Shown here one piece after another: positions 1-7,110 of a stretch of DNA of 14,739 nt. Numbering within the stretch: position 1 is the first letter of the stretch; every line of letters starts with the position of its first letter. The stretch comes from SIG469 sp964541215. Lineage in GTDB: Bacteria > Bacillota > Clostridia > Oscillospirales > Oscillospiraceae. Under the pieces are notes generated by a model. The model did no database searches, had not been told where the DNA came from, and was given only the letters and a program-made list of their open reading frames with translations. The stretch lies in assembly GCA_964541215.1 (NCBI GenBank), contig CAZIPP010000030.1, positions 1-14,739 on the forward strand, in the 5' to 3' direction. The position numbers and the translations under genes are program-made.

Positions 1-634
1 AGTACCAGTATTTCATTTCGACGTCTACGCCCATTTCAGCAGCAGCAGCGTCAGCGCCCTGAACGAAACCGTATCCGTAACGGATAACAGCGGGAACAGC
101 CATGCCGCCAAGGAAGCCCAGCTTGGTGTAGCCGTCTTTAACAGCGGCGTAACCGGCGAGGTAACCGGCCTGCTCTTCCTTATAAAGGATGCAATGGACA
201 TTGGAAGAAGTCTTGTAATTGTAATCAGCATCGTGAGGTTCGCCATCAAGCAGAAGGAAGTTTACGTCGGGATACTTGTCCTGGATCTGGAAGATGGCTT
301 CTTCAAACAGGTATCCGGGGCAGACAACAGTCTTTGCGCCCTTGTCGATAGCAGTTCCGATGGTTTCCACACGAGCTTCGGTGCTGTCTTCGGAAGGACG
401 ATAGTAAGCATAAGTCTTACTATTGGCTTCAGAGTATTCAACAACACCGTTCCAGGTGCCTTCGTTGAAGGACTTGTCATCAATATTGCCGACGTCGGTT
501 ACCAGAGCGATCTCATAGGTATCGGCGGCGGCAGCTTCTTCGGCAGGAGCTTCTGCGGTTTCTTCAGTGCTGGAGCAGGCAGCGAAAGCAAAAATCATGC
601 TCAGCACAAGAAGAAGGGAAATCAGCTTTTTCAT
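1..634 (-). CDS. BMP/PnrA-family nucleoside-binding lipoprotein, 3' part missing
   Basis: This is the substrate-binding lipoprotein of an ABC importer, of the basic membrane protein (BMP/Med/PnrA) family, whose characterised members mostly bind purine or pyrimidine nucleosides. The start is ATG at 634-632, behind a GGAGGAAA site at 641-648. Of the protein, 211 residues are visible before the window ends; the family usually has about 340-380. Residues 1-20 form a lipoprotein signal peptide ending in the lipobox FAAC with Cys20, followed by a Glu/Ala-rich linker. Residues 43-63 carry the family signature ALVTDVGNIDDKSFNEGTWNG, and residues around 180 read GYLAGYAAVKDG and LGFLGGMAVP. The permease and ATPase genes would be expected beyond the left edge. 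A strong promoter (693-721) and a palindrome (664-684) lie upstream. The nucleoside ligand is inferred from the family and from the kinases next door. Confidence 0.9.
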   Translation of the reverse strand, partial: MKKLISLLLVLSMIFAFAACSSTEETAEAPAEEAAAADTYEIALVTDVGNIDDKSFNEGTWNGVVEYSEANSKTYAYYRPSEDSTEARVETIGTAIDKGAKTVVCPGYLFEEAIFQIQDKYPDVNFLLLDGEPHDADYNYKTSSNVHCILYKEEQAGYLAGYAAVKDGYTKLGFLGGMAVPAVIRYGYGFVQGADAAAAEMGVDVEMKYWY

Positions 635-663
635 TTTGAGTTTCCTCCATCAAAATAGTGATC

Positions 664-684
664 GTCAAATATTCCATACTTGAC
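664..684. promoter_or_regulatory. Imperfect palindrome just after the BMP lipoprotein transcription start (candidate operator)
   Basis: On the plus strand, GTCAAATAT (664-672) and ATACTTGAC (676-684) form 9-bp inverted arms with one mismatch and a 3-bp spacer. It lies immediately downstream of the predicted transcription start, where a repressor would block elongation or initiation. A further GTCAAA on the minus strand (686-691) adds a third similar half-site. No regulator is identified. Confidence 0.4.
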
Positions 685-692
685 CGTTTGAC

Positions 693-721
693 ATTATACC
701 AAGTTCTTCTTGTTTTTTCAA
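693..721 (-). promoter_or_regulatory. Sigma-A promoter of the BMP lipoprotein gene
   Basis: On the minus strand there is a TTGAAA -35 box (716-721), a 17-bp spacer and a perfect TATAAT -10 box (693-698). Transcription would begin near 686, about 50 bases before the lipoprotein start. This is one of the best promoters in the window. Confidence 0.8.
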
Positions 722-749
722 CATTGATAACTTAATTATTTGCTTCGTA

Positions 750-778
750 TTGAAAGTATGAAGCATTAATGTTAAGAT
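750..778 (+). promoter_or_regulatory. Sigma-A promoter of the uridine kinase gene
   Basis: There is a TTGAAA -35 box (750-755), a 17-bp spacer and a TAAGAT -10 box (773-778). Start of transcription near 785 leaves a leader of about 24 bases carrying the GAAGGTGAGG ribosome site (791-800). It diverges from the lipoprotein promoter, and the two -35 boxes are about 30 bp apart. Confidence 0.65.
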
Positions 779-808
779 ATTTGCAGATGAGAAGGTGAGG
801 TTGAAAGT

Positions 809-1432
809 ATGGCTGAAAGACTTATTATTGGTATTGCCGGAGGCACTGGCAGCGGAAAAACTACCCTAACTAAGAAAATTGCGGAAAAGTTTGGCGATGA
901 CGTGGTTATAGTCAATCACGATAATTATTATAAATCCCTTGACCATCTTTCTTATGAGGAGCGTTGTCTTGTAAACTACGACAGCCCCGACGCTTTTGAC
1001 AACGATTTGTTTATACGGCAGCTCAGTCAATTGAAATCGGGGCAAAGCATCGTTTGCCCCGTGTATGATTTCACTATTCATAACCGTTCCGACCGGACTA
1101 TGGTCATTGAACCAAGAGATGTTATTATTGTTGAAGGTATTCTGATACTGGAGAATCAGGAACTATGTGATCTTATGGATCTTCGCATATTCGTTGATAC
1201 CGACGCCGATGTCCGGGTCCTCAGAAGGATAAAACGTGATATTCGGGACAGGGGACGTACACTTGAATCTGTTACTCAGCAGTATCTGACTACTGTTAAA
1301 CCTATGCATGAAAAGTATGTAGACCCGAGCCGAAAAAATGCACATATCATTATTCCCGAAGGCGGCAAGAACGAACCTGCTGTCCATCTTGTGCTGCTGA
1401 GAGTGGATGAACACCTGAAAGGTAAAGGTTAA
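809..1432 (+). CDS. udk: Uridine kinase (uridine/cytidine phosphorylation)
   Basis: This cytoplasmic enzyme phosphorylates uridine and cytidine to UMP and CMP with ATP or GTP, in pyrimidine salvage. The 207-residue length is normal for bacterial Udk. Visible features are the P-loop GGTGSGKT at residues 11-18, the HDNYY segment, the YDSPDAFD segment, the VYDFTIHNR nucleoside-binding segment, the RDIRDRGR lid region and the closing PMHEKYVDPSRKNAHIIIPEGG stretch. The ATG at 809 follows a GAAGGTGAGG site by 8 bases. It has its own promoter and runs convergently into the thymidine kinase gene: the last bases of the two genes overlap by 3 bp with no hairpin between them, so the two transcripts may be antisense at their 3' ends. 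With the neighbouring BMP lipoprotein it forms a plausible nucleoside uptake-and-trapping pair. Confidence 0.95.
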   Translation: MAERLIIGIAGGTGSGKTTLTKKIAEKFGDDVVIVNHDNYYKSLDHLSYEERCLVNYDSPDAFDNDLFIRQLSQLKSGQSIVCPVYDFTIHNRSDRTMVIEPRDVIIVEGILILENQELCDLMDLRIFVDTDADVRVLRRIKRDIRDRGRTLESVTQQYLTTVKPMHEKYVDPSRKNAHIIIPEGGKNEPAVHLVLLRVDEHLKGKG

Positions 1433-2031
1433 AATACGCTGACCTGAGCCTGTTCAGCACGCTCGCGGGCTATGCGCTCTTTCCAACAACGGTGGCACAT
1501 GGGGATATAGGAGTCGTTTCCACCCAGAAATACCTGTTCACCAACAGTGACGACTTTACCGTCTGCGCCGATGCGGCAATTGACTATGGCTTTGGAGCCG
1601 CAGGAACAGATATTCTTTATTTCTGTTATGGAGTCTGCGATCTCAAACAGTCGTCGGCTGCCGGGGAACAGATTAGTCTGAAAATCTGTGCGCAGGCCAA
1701 AGCACATTACCGGCAGGTTTTCTTCGTCCACCAGTTGACGAAGACCGTCTATCTGCTCAGGAGTGAAAAACTGACATTCATCGGCAATTATTACATCGCA
1801 GACAACGCCGTTTTTATACATATGGACTATATCGCAGTCGGGAGTTACTACCACCGCCTGCTGACCAAGACCGATGCGGGACTTGATTATATCAATACCG
1901 TCACGGGTGTCGGTTGAAGGCTTTAAAAGCCAAACCTTCATGCCCATTTCCTCATAATTGAATTTAGTTATCAATGCCTGAGCTGATTTTGAAGAGCCCA
2001 TAGCACCGTATTTAAAGTACAGTTTCGCCAT
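1429..2031 (-). CDS. tdk: Thymidine kinase (type II)
   Basis: This cytoplasmic enzyme makes dTMP from thymidine and ATP, in deoxynucleoside salvage. The 200-residue protein has the usual type II length. It carries the P-loop variant GAMGSSKS (residues 9-16), the DECQF motif (84-88, with Glu85 the likely catalytic base), and a zinc ribbon with Cys142, Cys144, Cys179 and Cys182 (CSC...CHRC). The lasso loop between them ends in a Tyr-containing segment (NDSYIP) near the thymidine site. ATG at 2031-2029 is preceded by AAGGATG (2037-2043). Its start is only 23 bp from the divergent start of the DUF1294 gene, so its promoter must overlap that gene. Its stop overlaps that of udk. Confidence 0.95.
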   Translation of the reverse strand: MAKLYFKYGAMGSSKSAQALITKFNYEEMGMKVWLLKPSTDTRDGIDIIKSRIGLGQQAVVVTPDCDIVHMYKNGVVCDVIIADECQFFTPEQIDGLRQLVDEENLPVMCFGLRTDFQTNLFPGSRRLFEIADSITEIKNICSCGSKAIVNCRIGADGKVVTVGEQVFLGGNDSYIPMCHRCWKERIARERAEQAQVSVF

Positions 2032-2054
2032 CGTTACATCCTTTTTGAGATATT

Positions 2055-2321
2055 ATGAAGTATATTTTAGTTTATCTGGTCGTGATAAATGCCTTTTCTT
2101 TTGCACTGATTGGGATAGATAAAAGAAAGGCAAAAAAGAATAAACGCCGCATCCCCGAAAAGACGCTGTTTCTATCCGCCATCTTTGGCGGAAGCGTTGG
2201 CAGCATCGCAGGGATGCAGGTTTTTCAGCATAAAACAAAGCATATCAGCTTTGCTATCGGTATGCCCATAATACTTGTTGTCCAGCTTGCACTGGGATAT
2301 TTACTTGTGTTTAAGCTTTGA
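2055..2321 (+). CDS. DUF1294 family small membrane protein
   Basis: This 88-residue protein of unknown function matches the DUF1294 pattern: a first hydrophobic helix (about residues 4-20), a basic cytoplasmic loop IDKRKAKKNKRRIPE, a segment TLFLSAIFGGSVGSIAGM rich in small residues, a conserved HKTKH, and a second helix at the C-terminus (about 66-87). The family is a common short inner-membrane protein with no established role. The ribosome site is weak (only GAG at 2047-2049). The gene diverges from tdk with 23 bp between start codons. Its last 21 bp overlap the end of the convergent UPF0291 gene. Confidence 0.85.
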   Translation: MKYILVYLVVINAFSFALIGIDKRKAKKNKRRIPEKTLFLSAIFGGSVGSIAGMQVFQHKTKHISFAIGMPIILVVQLALGYLLVFKL

Positions 2322-2501
2322 TTTGTTGCCGTTTTCATCAACTATATATGTGTTGTCCAACTGACCCACAAGGCTCATTTTAACACTGTCGATGTATTCA
2401 CGGCGCAGTTTCTGCTGTTCCAGCTTTTCTTCTTCTGTAAGACCCTCGGTTTTACTCTTTTTAGCAAGGGCATTTATCCTTGCAATCTTCGCAGCATCCA
2501 T
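2301..2501 (-). CDS. UPF0291 (DUF896, YnzC-like) small protein
   Basis: This is a small helical cytoplasmic protein of 66 residues from the UPF0291/DUF896 family (Bacillus YnzC is a member). The family pattern is clear: KIARINALAKKSKTEGLTEEEKLEQQKLRREY, then SLVGQLDNTYIVDENGN. I chose the ATG at 2501-2499, not the one at 2510, because AAAAGGATG sits directly against the upstream ATG but at a normal distance from the second; the family also usually starts close to KIARIN. The gene begins inside the acetyltransferase gene (41-bp overlap, different frame), which suggests coupled translation. The function is not established. Confidence 0.85.
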   Translation of the reverse strand: MDAAKIARINALAKKSKTEGLTEEEKLEQQKLRREYIDSVKMSLVGQLDNTYIVDENGNKSKLKHK

Positions 2502-2880
2502 CACAAACATCCTTTTCGTATTGATATTCTCCGGTTTTGGTGAAACCCATGGAGATCAGCAGTTCGGCGCCTTCGCCGTCTGCGGCAGCAATGACCTTTT
2601 TCATATTCAGCAGTGATGCACGGTAAATAAGCATTTTGACCACTGAATCAGCCATTTTATTTCTGCGGTACTGAGGAAGGCAGCATACCCGGCTTATCTT
2701 GCCGGTGGATGCGTTGATGTAATCAAGCCTTCCGGCAGCTGCGGCAGAATCGTCCGGAGCTGTTATTACAACGTGCCAGCCGAATTCGTCTGCTTTTTCG
2801 GTATCACCAAAAACCTCTTTATAGACCGTATCCGCCAATTCACGACTGCCTAACGGCGGATACCAGATCGATCTGATCAT
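2461..2880 (-). CDS. GNAT-like acetyltransferase with cysteine-rich C-terminus
   Basis: This 139-residue protein looks like a divergent GNAT N-acetyltransferase: N-terminal MIRSIWYPPLGSRELADTVY, a central beta-rich part GWHVVITAPDDSAAAAGRLDYI, the motif-A region RVCCLPQYRRNKMADSVVKML where acetyl-CoA would bind, and MGFTKTGEYQYEK near the end, typical of GNAT motif B. The Gly-rich R-x-x-G-x-G/A loop is altered to RRNKMA. The last 14 residues hold six cysteines (126, 129, 130, 133, 137, 139), which could bind metal or be redox-active. The reading frame continues upstream to 3090, but I place the start at ATG 2880-2878: it has a GAGGTGA site (2886-2892) and a promoter (2902-2930) that would exclude any earlier start. 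The substrate is unknown. Confidence 0.75.
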   Translation of the reverse strand: MIRSIWYPPLGSRELADTVYKEVFGDTEKADEFGWHVVITAPDDSAAAAGRLDYINASTGKISRVCCLPQYRRNKMADSVVKMLIYRASLLNMKKVIAAADGEGAELLISMGFTKTGEYQYEKDVCDGCCEDCKDKCPC

Positions 2881-2902
2881 TAATATCACCTCGTTAATAT
2901 CA
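2880..2902. repeat. Direct repeat in the acetyltransferase promoter/leader
   Basis: TTAATATCA occurs at 2880-2888 and again at 2894-2902 on the plus strand, a 14-bp period. The copies flank the ribosome site and touch the -10 box. It could be a regulator site or chance in an AT-rich leader. Confidence 0.35.
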
Positions 2903-2930
2903 TTATCCGCCATCGGGCAGGTAAAGTCAA
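2902..2930 (-). promoter_or_regulatory. Sigma-A promoter of the acetyltransferase/UPF0291 operon
   Basis: On the minus strand there is TTGACT (2925-2930), a 17-bp spacer and GATAAT (2902-2907). Transcription would start near 2895, leaving a very short leader of about 15 bases that still contains the ribosome site. It occupies the gap shared with the divergent molybdoenzyme gene. Confidence 0.7.
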
Positions 2931-2953
2931 GTATAACCCAAAGGAGTACCCTT

Positions 2954-5140
2954 ATGAAACAGACAATCAAAACTGCATGCCGCGCCTGCCACGGAGGTTG
3001 TGGAGCGTTGGTTACCATTGAAAATGGCGTTGTTACAGATCTGCGTCCTGATCCGGATTCTCCGCTCAGTAAAGGTCGTATGTGTCCCAAAGGATTGGCA
3101 GGTATTGAACTGCTTTACAGCCCTGATCGGCTTAAATATCCTATGATCCGTGAAGGTGAGCGCGGAGAAGGCAAGTGGCGCCGTGTCAGCTGGGATGAGG
3201 CGCTCGAATATATCGTTGAAAATGTTAACAGGATCAGAAACGAGTCCGGACCGGAGGCTATCGTACTTGGTCAGGGAACAGGACGTCATCACTTAAAGCA
3301 CGTCAACCGTTTTGCAAATGCTTTGGGTACACCAAACTGGATGGAGCCGGGCACTGCTCAGTGCTTTTTTCCAAGAGTTGCCACAGGAAACCTGACCTAT
3401 GGTACCATGCCTGTTATGGATTATTACGGAGAAGTAAACCCTGAGCTTATTCTTGTCTGGGGCAGTAATCCAATCATCAGTGGTGCTGATGCTGAGATAC
3501 AGTTCCGTTGTCGTGATGCTGTGCAGAAGGGCTCGAAGCTTATAGTTGTGGATCCTCGGCGCACAGAGCTGGCAGAAAAGGCTGAATATTGGCTGCAGCT
3601 TCGTCCCGGTACTGACGATGCTTTGGCGATGGGATTTTTAAACGTTATCATTGAAGAAGAGCTGTATGATAAAGAGTTCTGCGATAAATGGGTATATGGA
3701 CTTGATAAACTGGCTGAGCGTGTAAAGGGATTCACACCCAAGCGTGTGTCGGAGATCACCTGGGTTCCGGAAGAAAAGATAATTGCCGCCGCAAGGCTGT
3801 TTGCAACCACTAAGCCTGCCGGACTTGAGTGGGGATGCGCGCTTGAGCATACTCCCAATTGCTTTCAGACAGTCCGTGCACTGGCTATACTGCCCGGCAT
3901 TACCGGAAACTTCGACATTCCCGGCGGATGGATAGAAGGCGCTCATGTTATGCCGGAGGCTGATATACTTATCGACAAGCTTCCTGATGAACAGGGATAT
4001 AAGCGAATCGGTGAAAGCCAGTATAAGCTGCTTGCCGGCGTGGGCGGTGAATGCCCTGCATCTCATGTACCCGGCTTGATGAAAGCAATGCTTGAAGGTG
4101 ACCCATATCAGATTCGCGGCCTTATGCTCTTTGGCAACAATGGTATAATCTCTTTTGCTGACAGTCAGAAGGTTCGTAAGGCTTATGAGAATATGGAGTT
4201 TATTTCATGTATGGACCTTTTTATGACTCCGACAGCAGAAATGGCAGACGTTGTTTTGCCCGCAGCGTCATGGCTGGAGCTGGACGAGGTATATTCCGGT
4301 CCCAGTCTTGCTGACCATGTTATATTGGTACAGAAAAAAGTGGCTCAGATAGGGGAGTGCCGCTCTGATGAAGAGGTATTGTGTGAACTGGCAAAGAGAC
4401 TGGAACTGAATTATTACGCAGATTCTATCTACGATATTTATAACGATCAGCTTCGTTCAGTGGGAGAAAAATATCCCGAATACAAAGACCTTGACTGGGA
4501 AAAAATGAAGGAACTTTCATATCTCGAATTCCCAATTGAGTATAAGCAGTACGAAAAGCGCGGAAAGTTCAACACCCCCACAGGTAAGATGGAGGTGTGG
4601 TCTACTGCCATGGAGGCTCTTGGGCTTGATCCACTGCCCAATTACGTTGAATCTCCCGAAAGCCCTTACAGCACTCCCGAGTTGTATAAAGAGTATCCGC
4701 TCATACTTACGACCGGTGCAAGAAGCAAGTATTATTTTATTTCTGAAGGTCGCCAGATACCAAGACTGCGCAGGCGCAGTATGTACCCTGAGGTCGAGAT
4801 ACATCCGTCTGATGCTGAAAAGTATGGTATTGCTCATGGTGACTGGGTGTTTATTGAGACAAAGCGTGGCAAGATAACCATGAAAGCCAACGTTACTGAC
4901 AGTATTCTCAAAGGGGTTGTAAGCTGTCCTATAGGATGGTGGTATCCCGAAGAGTCCGACACAGGCCACGGCTGGAATGAATCAAACTGTAATGTTTTAA
5001 CTTCACAGGATCCCCCATATGATCCCAACAGCGGCACATATCAGCTTCGTGGTTTGCTGTGCAGGATAAGCAAAAATGAGGATTGCAGGATAGAGCAGAG
5101 ATTTGAACAGTCGGAATTGTATACCAGAGTTAAACTGTAA
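2954..5140 (+). CDS. Molybdopterin (bis-MGD) oxidoreductase, stand-alone catalytic subunit
   Basis: This is a 728-residue DMSO-reductase-superfamily enzyme with a bis-molybdopterin guanine dinucleotide cofactor. The N-terminal [4Fe-4S] site is C9-x2-C12-x3-C16-x27-C44, followed by PKG. Cys137, in EPGTAQCFFPR, sits where the family usually places the molybdenum ligand. Later segments are ILVWGSNP, VVDPRRTELAEKA and WGCALEHTPN with GITGNFDIPGGW; the C-terminal cofactor domain has LTTGARSKYYF and IGWWYPE. There is no Tat or Sec signal, so it should act in the cytoplasm. AAGGAG (2941-2946) lies 7 bases before the ATG. No iron-sulfur, flavin or quinone partner subunit and no cofactor-synthesis gene is nearby, and a terminator follows directly. 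The reaction is unknown; it could be a formate, sulfur-compound, or aromatic (dehydroxylase or hydroxytransferase-like) enzyme. Confidence 0.88.
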   Translation: MKQTIKTACRACHGGCGALVTIENGVVTDLRPDPDSPLSKGRMCPKGLAGIELLYSPDRLKYPMIREGERGEGKWRRVSWDEALEYIVENVNRIRNESGPEAIVLGQGTGRHHLKHVNRFANALGTPNWMEPGTAQCFFPRVATGNLTYGTMPVMDYYGEVNPELILVWGSNPIISGADAEIQFRCRDAVQKGSKLIVVDPRRTELAEKAEYWLQLRPGTDDALAMGFLNVIIEEELYDKEFCDKWVYGLDKLAERVKGFTPKRVSEITWVPEEKIIAAARLFATTKPAGLEWGCALEHTPNCFQTVRALAILPGITGNFDIPGGWIEGAHVMPEADILIDKLPDEQGYKRIGESQYKLLAGVGGECPASHVPGLMKAMLEGDPYQIRGLMLFGNNGIISFADSQKVRKAYENMEFISCMDLFMTPTAEMADVVLPAASWLELDEVYSGPSLADHVILVQKKVAQIGECRSDEEVLCELAKRLELNYYADSIYDIYNDQLRSVGEKYPEYKDLDWEKMKELSYLEFPIEYKQYEKRGKFNTPTGKMEVWSTAMEALGLDPLPNYVESPESPYSTPELYKEYPLILTTGARSKYYFISEGRQIPRLRRRSMYPEVEIHPSDAEKYGIAHGDWVFIETKRGKITMKANVTDSILKGVVSCPIGWWYPEESDTGHGWNESNCNVLTSQDPPYDPNSGTYQLRGLLCRISKNEDCRIEQRFEQSELYTRVKL

Positions 5141-5141
5141 T

Positions 5142-5177
5142 AAAATAAGGGAACGTCATGCGGCGTTCCCTTATTTT
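5142..5177. terminator. Bidirectional terminator between molybdoenzyme and nucleotidase genes
   Basis: There is a perfect 14-bp stem, AAAATAAGGGAACG (5142-5155) with CGTTCCCTTATTTT (5164-5177), and an 8-base loop. The A/T outer arms supply a U-rich tail in both directions. It starts 2 bp after the + strand stop codon and ends 4 bp before the - strand stop codon. Confidence 0.9.
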
Positions 5178-5181
5178 GATA

Positions 5182-7089
5182 TTATTTGTTCTTTTTCCGT
5201 TTCTTCTTGATGATGTACCTTAAAGTAAGCACAATGGCTGCGAGGATTGCCAGCAGCAGAAGGATAACACCGCAAACTATCCAGAATATCTTGCCTGGAT
5301 TTCGCAGCAGGTCAATGGGATTTTTGCTTTCGGAAGCAATGATATTGTTAGAGGGCATTTCGTACCCGGAATCAATGGAGCCGGTACCGTCTTCTCCGCC
5401 AAAAGTCTGAAGGTAAGTCGCAAAGCCTACCCACTGCTTTATTTCATTCCCGTTTTTATCGTGGATTATATGTGCTTCATAGTCTGTAATAAGGTTGCCG
5501 TTGGCATCTTTAGGCTCCAGTGAAAGAAGTCCAAAGGATTTGCTTTTTACTGTGCTCAGCATTTGAGCGGAATAGAGGTCAGCGACTATACGGTACAGCT
5601 TGTCCTTTTGCACAGCCTCTGTAGAGCCATTATCATCATATATCCAAACATCGGTGGCACGGTTGAGGATGAGACGATTGTTGTTATACGCCCAGCCACC
5701 GCCGGAAACGTAAAGCTTTGTCCCCCCCATAAGACCGGATACGGAAGCGTCAACTTCGGCAACGCTCATAAGCTCTGCACCGGTAAGGTAGATGGACACC
5801 AGAGGATATCCTGTAAGACCATCTTCGCCAATGCCGAGAGACAAGACATTAAAGGCATCTGATACACTAACATCGCCTTGAGGTAAAACCCCTCTGACAA
5901 TGCCTGAAGGAACGATAGCCATGGCGATATCTTCATAATCATTGCCCTCAGCCTCCTTAACGGCATGTACGATGGAGTCGGCCATCAGATCTCCCATACC
6001 CCAGTTGGCAGCACCTGGAGAGTTGGTGGAGCTAAAGTCAATGGTGTTGGTACAAAGAACCTGATCGGCAGTGTAACCGTAGAGCGAAAGATAATCTTCT
6101 GCAATGTATTGCTTGTATTCGTCAACAAAAGCCTGAGTATCAGTATCCCGGGCAACATCCTCCGAGGTGGCATGAAGTGCGTACTCATCTATTTTCCAAT
6201 GCTCTCCGTCAGGAACAAGTACCAGCTGCCCAAGGTTTTTGCCGTATTCTCCACAGGAAACAATGTAGGTGCTGCCGTAGACTAATGGCTTATTGAGTGT
6301 GGTGTGGGTATGTCCGCTGATTATTACATCTATTTCAGGTACAGCCTGAGCAAGAAGCTCATCTTCGGATTCTTCGGGATCATCCCAAGTACCGCTATGG
6401 GACAAACAGACTATCATATCGACATCTTGGCTTTTGAGACTGGAAACGGCTTCTTTTGCGGCTTCAATATAGTCTTCAAATTGTACGCTTGCCATTGGGG
6501 CGGTAGATTGGGAATCTGTTCCCATTATACCGAAAACACCAAGCCGTACTCCATTGCGCTCAATAACAGCGAGATCTTTTCCGCCATAGTCGTCATATGA
6601 TTCTTTCAGAACCATAGAAGATTCGTCGGTACTGTTAGCCCAGTCAATGTTGGCACAGAGAAGGTAGGGGAGCGCAATGCCTTTTTCACTCGCTTTTTCA
6701 ACGGCAGTATCGAGCATGGCGGCAAAGCCTTCGCTGCGATAGTCAAATTCGTGGTTGCCGATCGTAGTAGCGTCATAACCCAATTGACCAAGCAACAAAA
6801 GCTCTGAAGCCTGTGTTTCAAAAACTGTTTGATACAAAGTTCCCATCGAGAAATCACCGCCGTCCAGAAGGAAAGTGGTTTCGGAAGCATATCGGTCAAT
6901 AAGCGTTTTCAACCTTGCAGCGCCGCCGATTATGCTGCCGTTTTCTGTCCATTGATCAAGATGGGAATGAAAATCGTGTGTAAAAAGAATAGTCACAGAT
7001 TCTGATTCGGCAGCTGAAACAGAGCAGCTAAGTCCAATCAAAATAATGACTGCCGTCAACAGGCAGATAAGCTTGGTTATTTTTCTCAT
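5182..7089 (-). CDS. Membrane-anchored metallophosphatase / 5'-nucleotidase-like enzyme
   Basis: This 635-residue extracellular phosphoesterase of the UshA/5'-nucleotidase family has a signal peptide (1-26, cut near VSA), a calcineurin-like metal domain and a C-terminal substrate domain. Metal residues: D39 and H41 (HDFHSH), D79 (GGD), N112 and H113 (GNHEFD), H231 (LSHSG), H260 and H262 (GHTH). In the second domain, where the usual N-G-G-G-I-R would stand, it reads PSGIVR (394-399), so its substrate pocket differs from the LysM paralogue. It ends in a hydrophobic helix (about 601-625) and a KKKRKKNK tail, anchoring it in the membrane with the enzyme outside. I start it at 7089, not 7116, because AAGAGGT (7096-7102) precedes that ATG at normal spacing. 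It likely releases nucleosides or phosphate; the exact substrate is open. Confidence 0.9.
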   Translation of the reverse strand: MRKITKLICLLTAVIILIGLSCSVSAAESESVTILFTHDFHSHLDQWTENGSIIGGAARLKTLIDRYASETTFLLDGGDFSMGTLYQTVFETQASELLLLGQLGYDATTIGNHEFDYRSEGFAAMLDTAVEKASEKGIALPYLLCANIDWANSTDESSMVLKESYDDYGGKDLAVIERNGVRLGVFGIMGTDSQSTAPMASVQFEDYIEAAKEAVSSLKSQDVDMIVCLSHSGTWDDPEESEDELLAQAVPEIDVIISGHTHTTLNKPLVYGSTYIVSCGEYGKNLGQLVLVPDGEHWKIDEYALHATSEDVARDTDTQAFVDEYKQYIAEDYLSLYGYTADQVLCTNTIDFSSTNSPGAANWGMGDLMADSIVHAVKEAEGNDYEDIAMAIVPSGIVRGVLPQGDVSVSDAFNVLSLGIGEDGLTGYPLVSIYLTGAELMSVAEVDASVSGLMGGTKLYVSGGGWAYNNNRLILNRATDVWIYDDNGSTEAVQKDKLYRIVADLYSAQMLSTVKSKSFGLLSLEPKDANGNLITDYEAHIIHDKNGNEIKQWVGFATYLQTFGGEDGTGSIDSGYEMPSNNIIASESKNPIDLLRNPGKIFWIVCGVILLLLAILAAIVLTLRYIIKKKRKKNK

Positions 7090-7110
7090 TTTGATACCTC
7101 TTAACACTGT

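Noticed and set aside
194..658. 154-residue + strand open frame opposite the lipoprotein
   Set aside because: The minus strand encodes an obvious BMP-family lipoprotein with signal peptide and ribosome site; the + frame has no family features.
2932..2937. TATAAC as a -10 box for the molybdoenzyme gene
   Set aside because: No -35 at a suitable distance, and transcription would start inside the ribosome site (2941-2946). The promoter of this gene was not found.
2881..3090. 70-residue N-terminal extension of the acetyltransferase
   Set aside because: It runs across the promoter and into the divergent molybdoenzyme gene; a good ribosome site marks the start at 2880.
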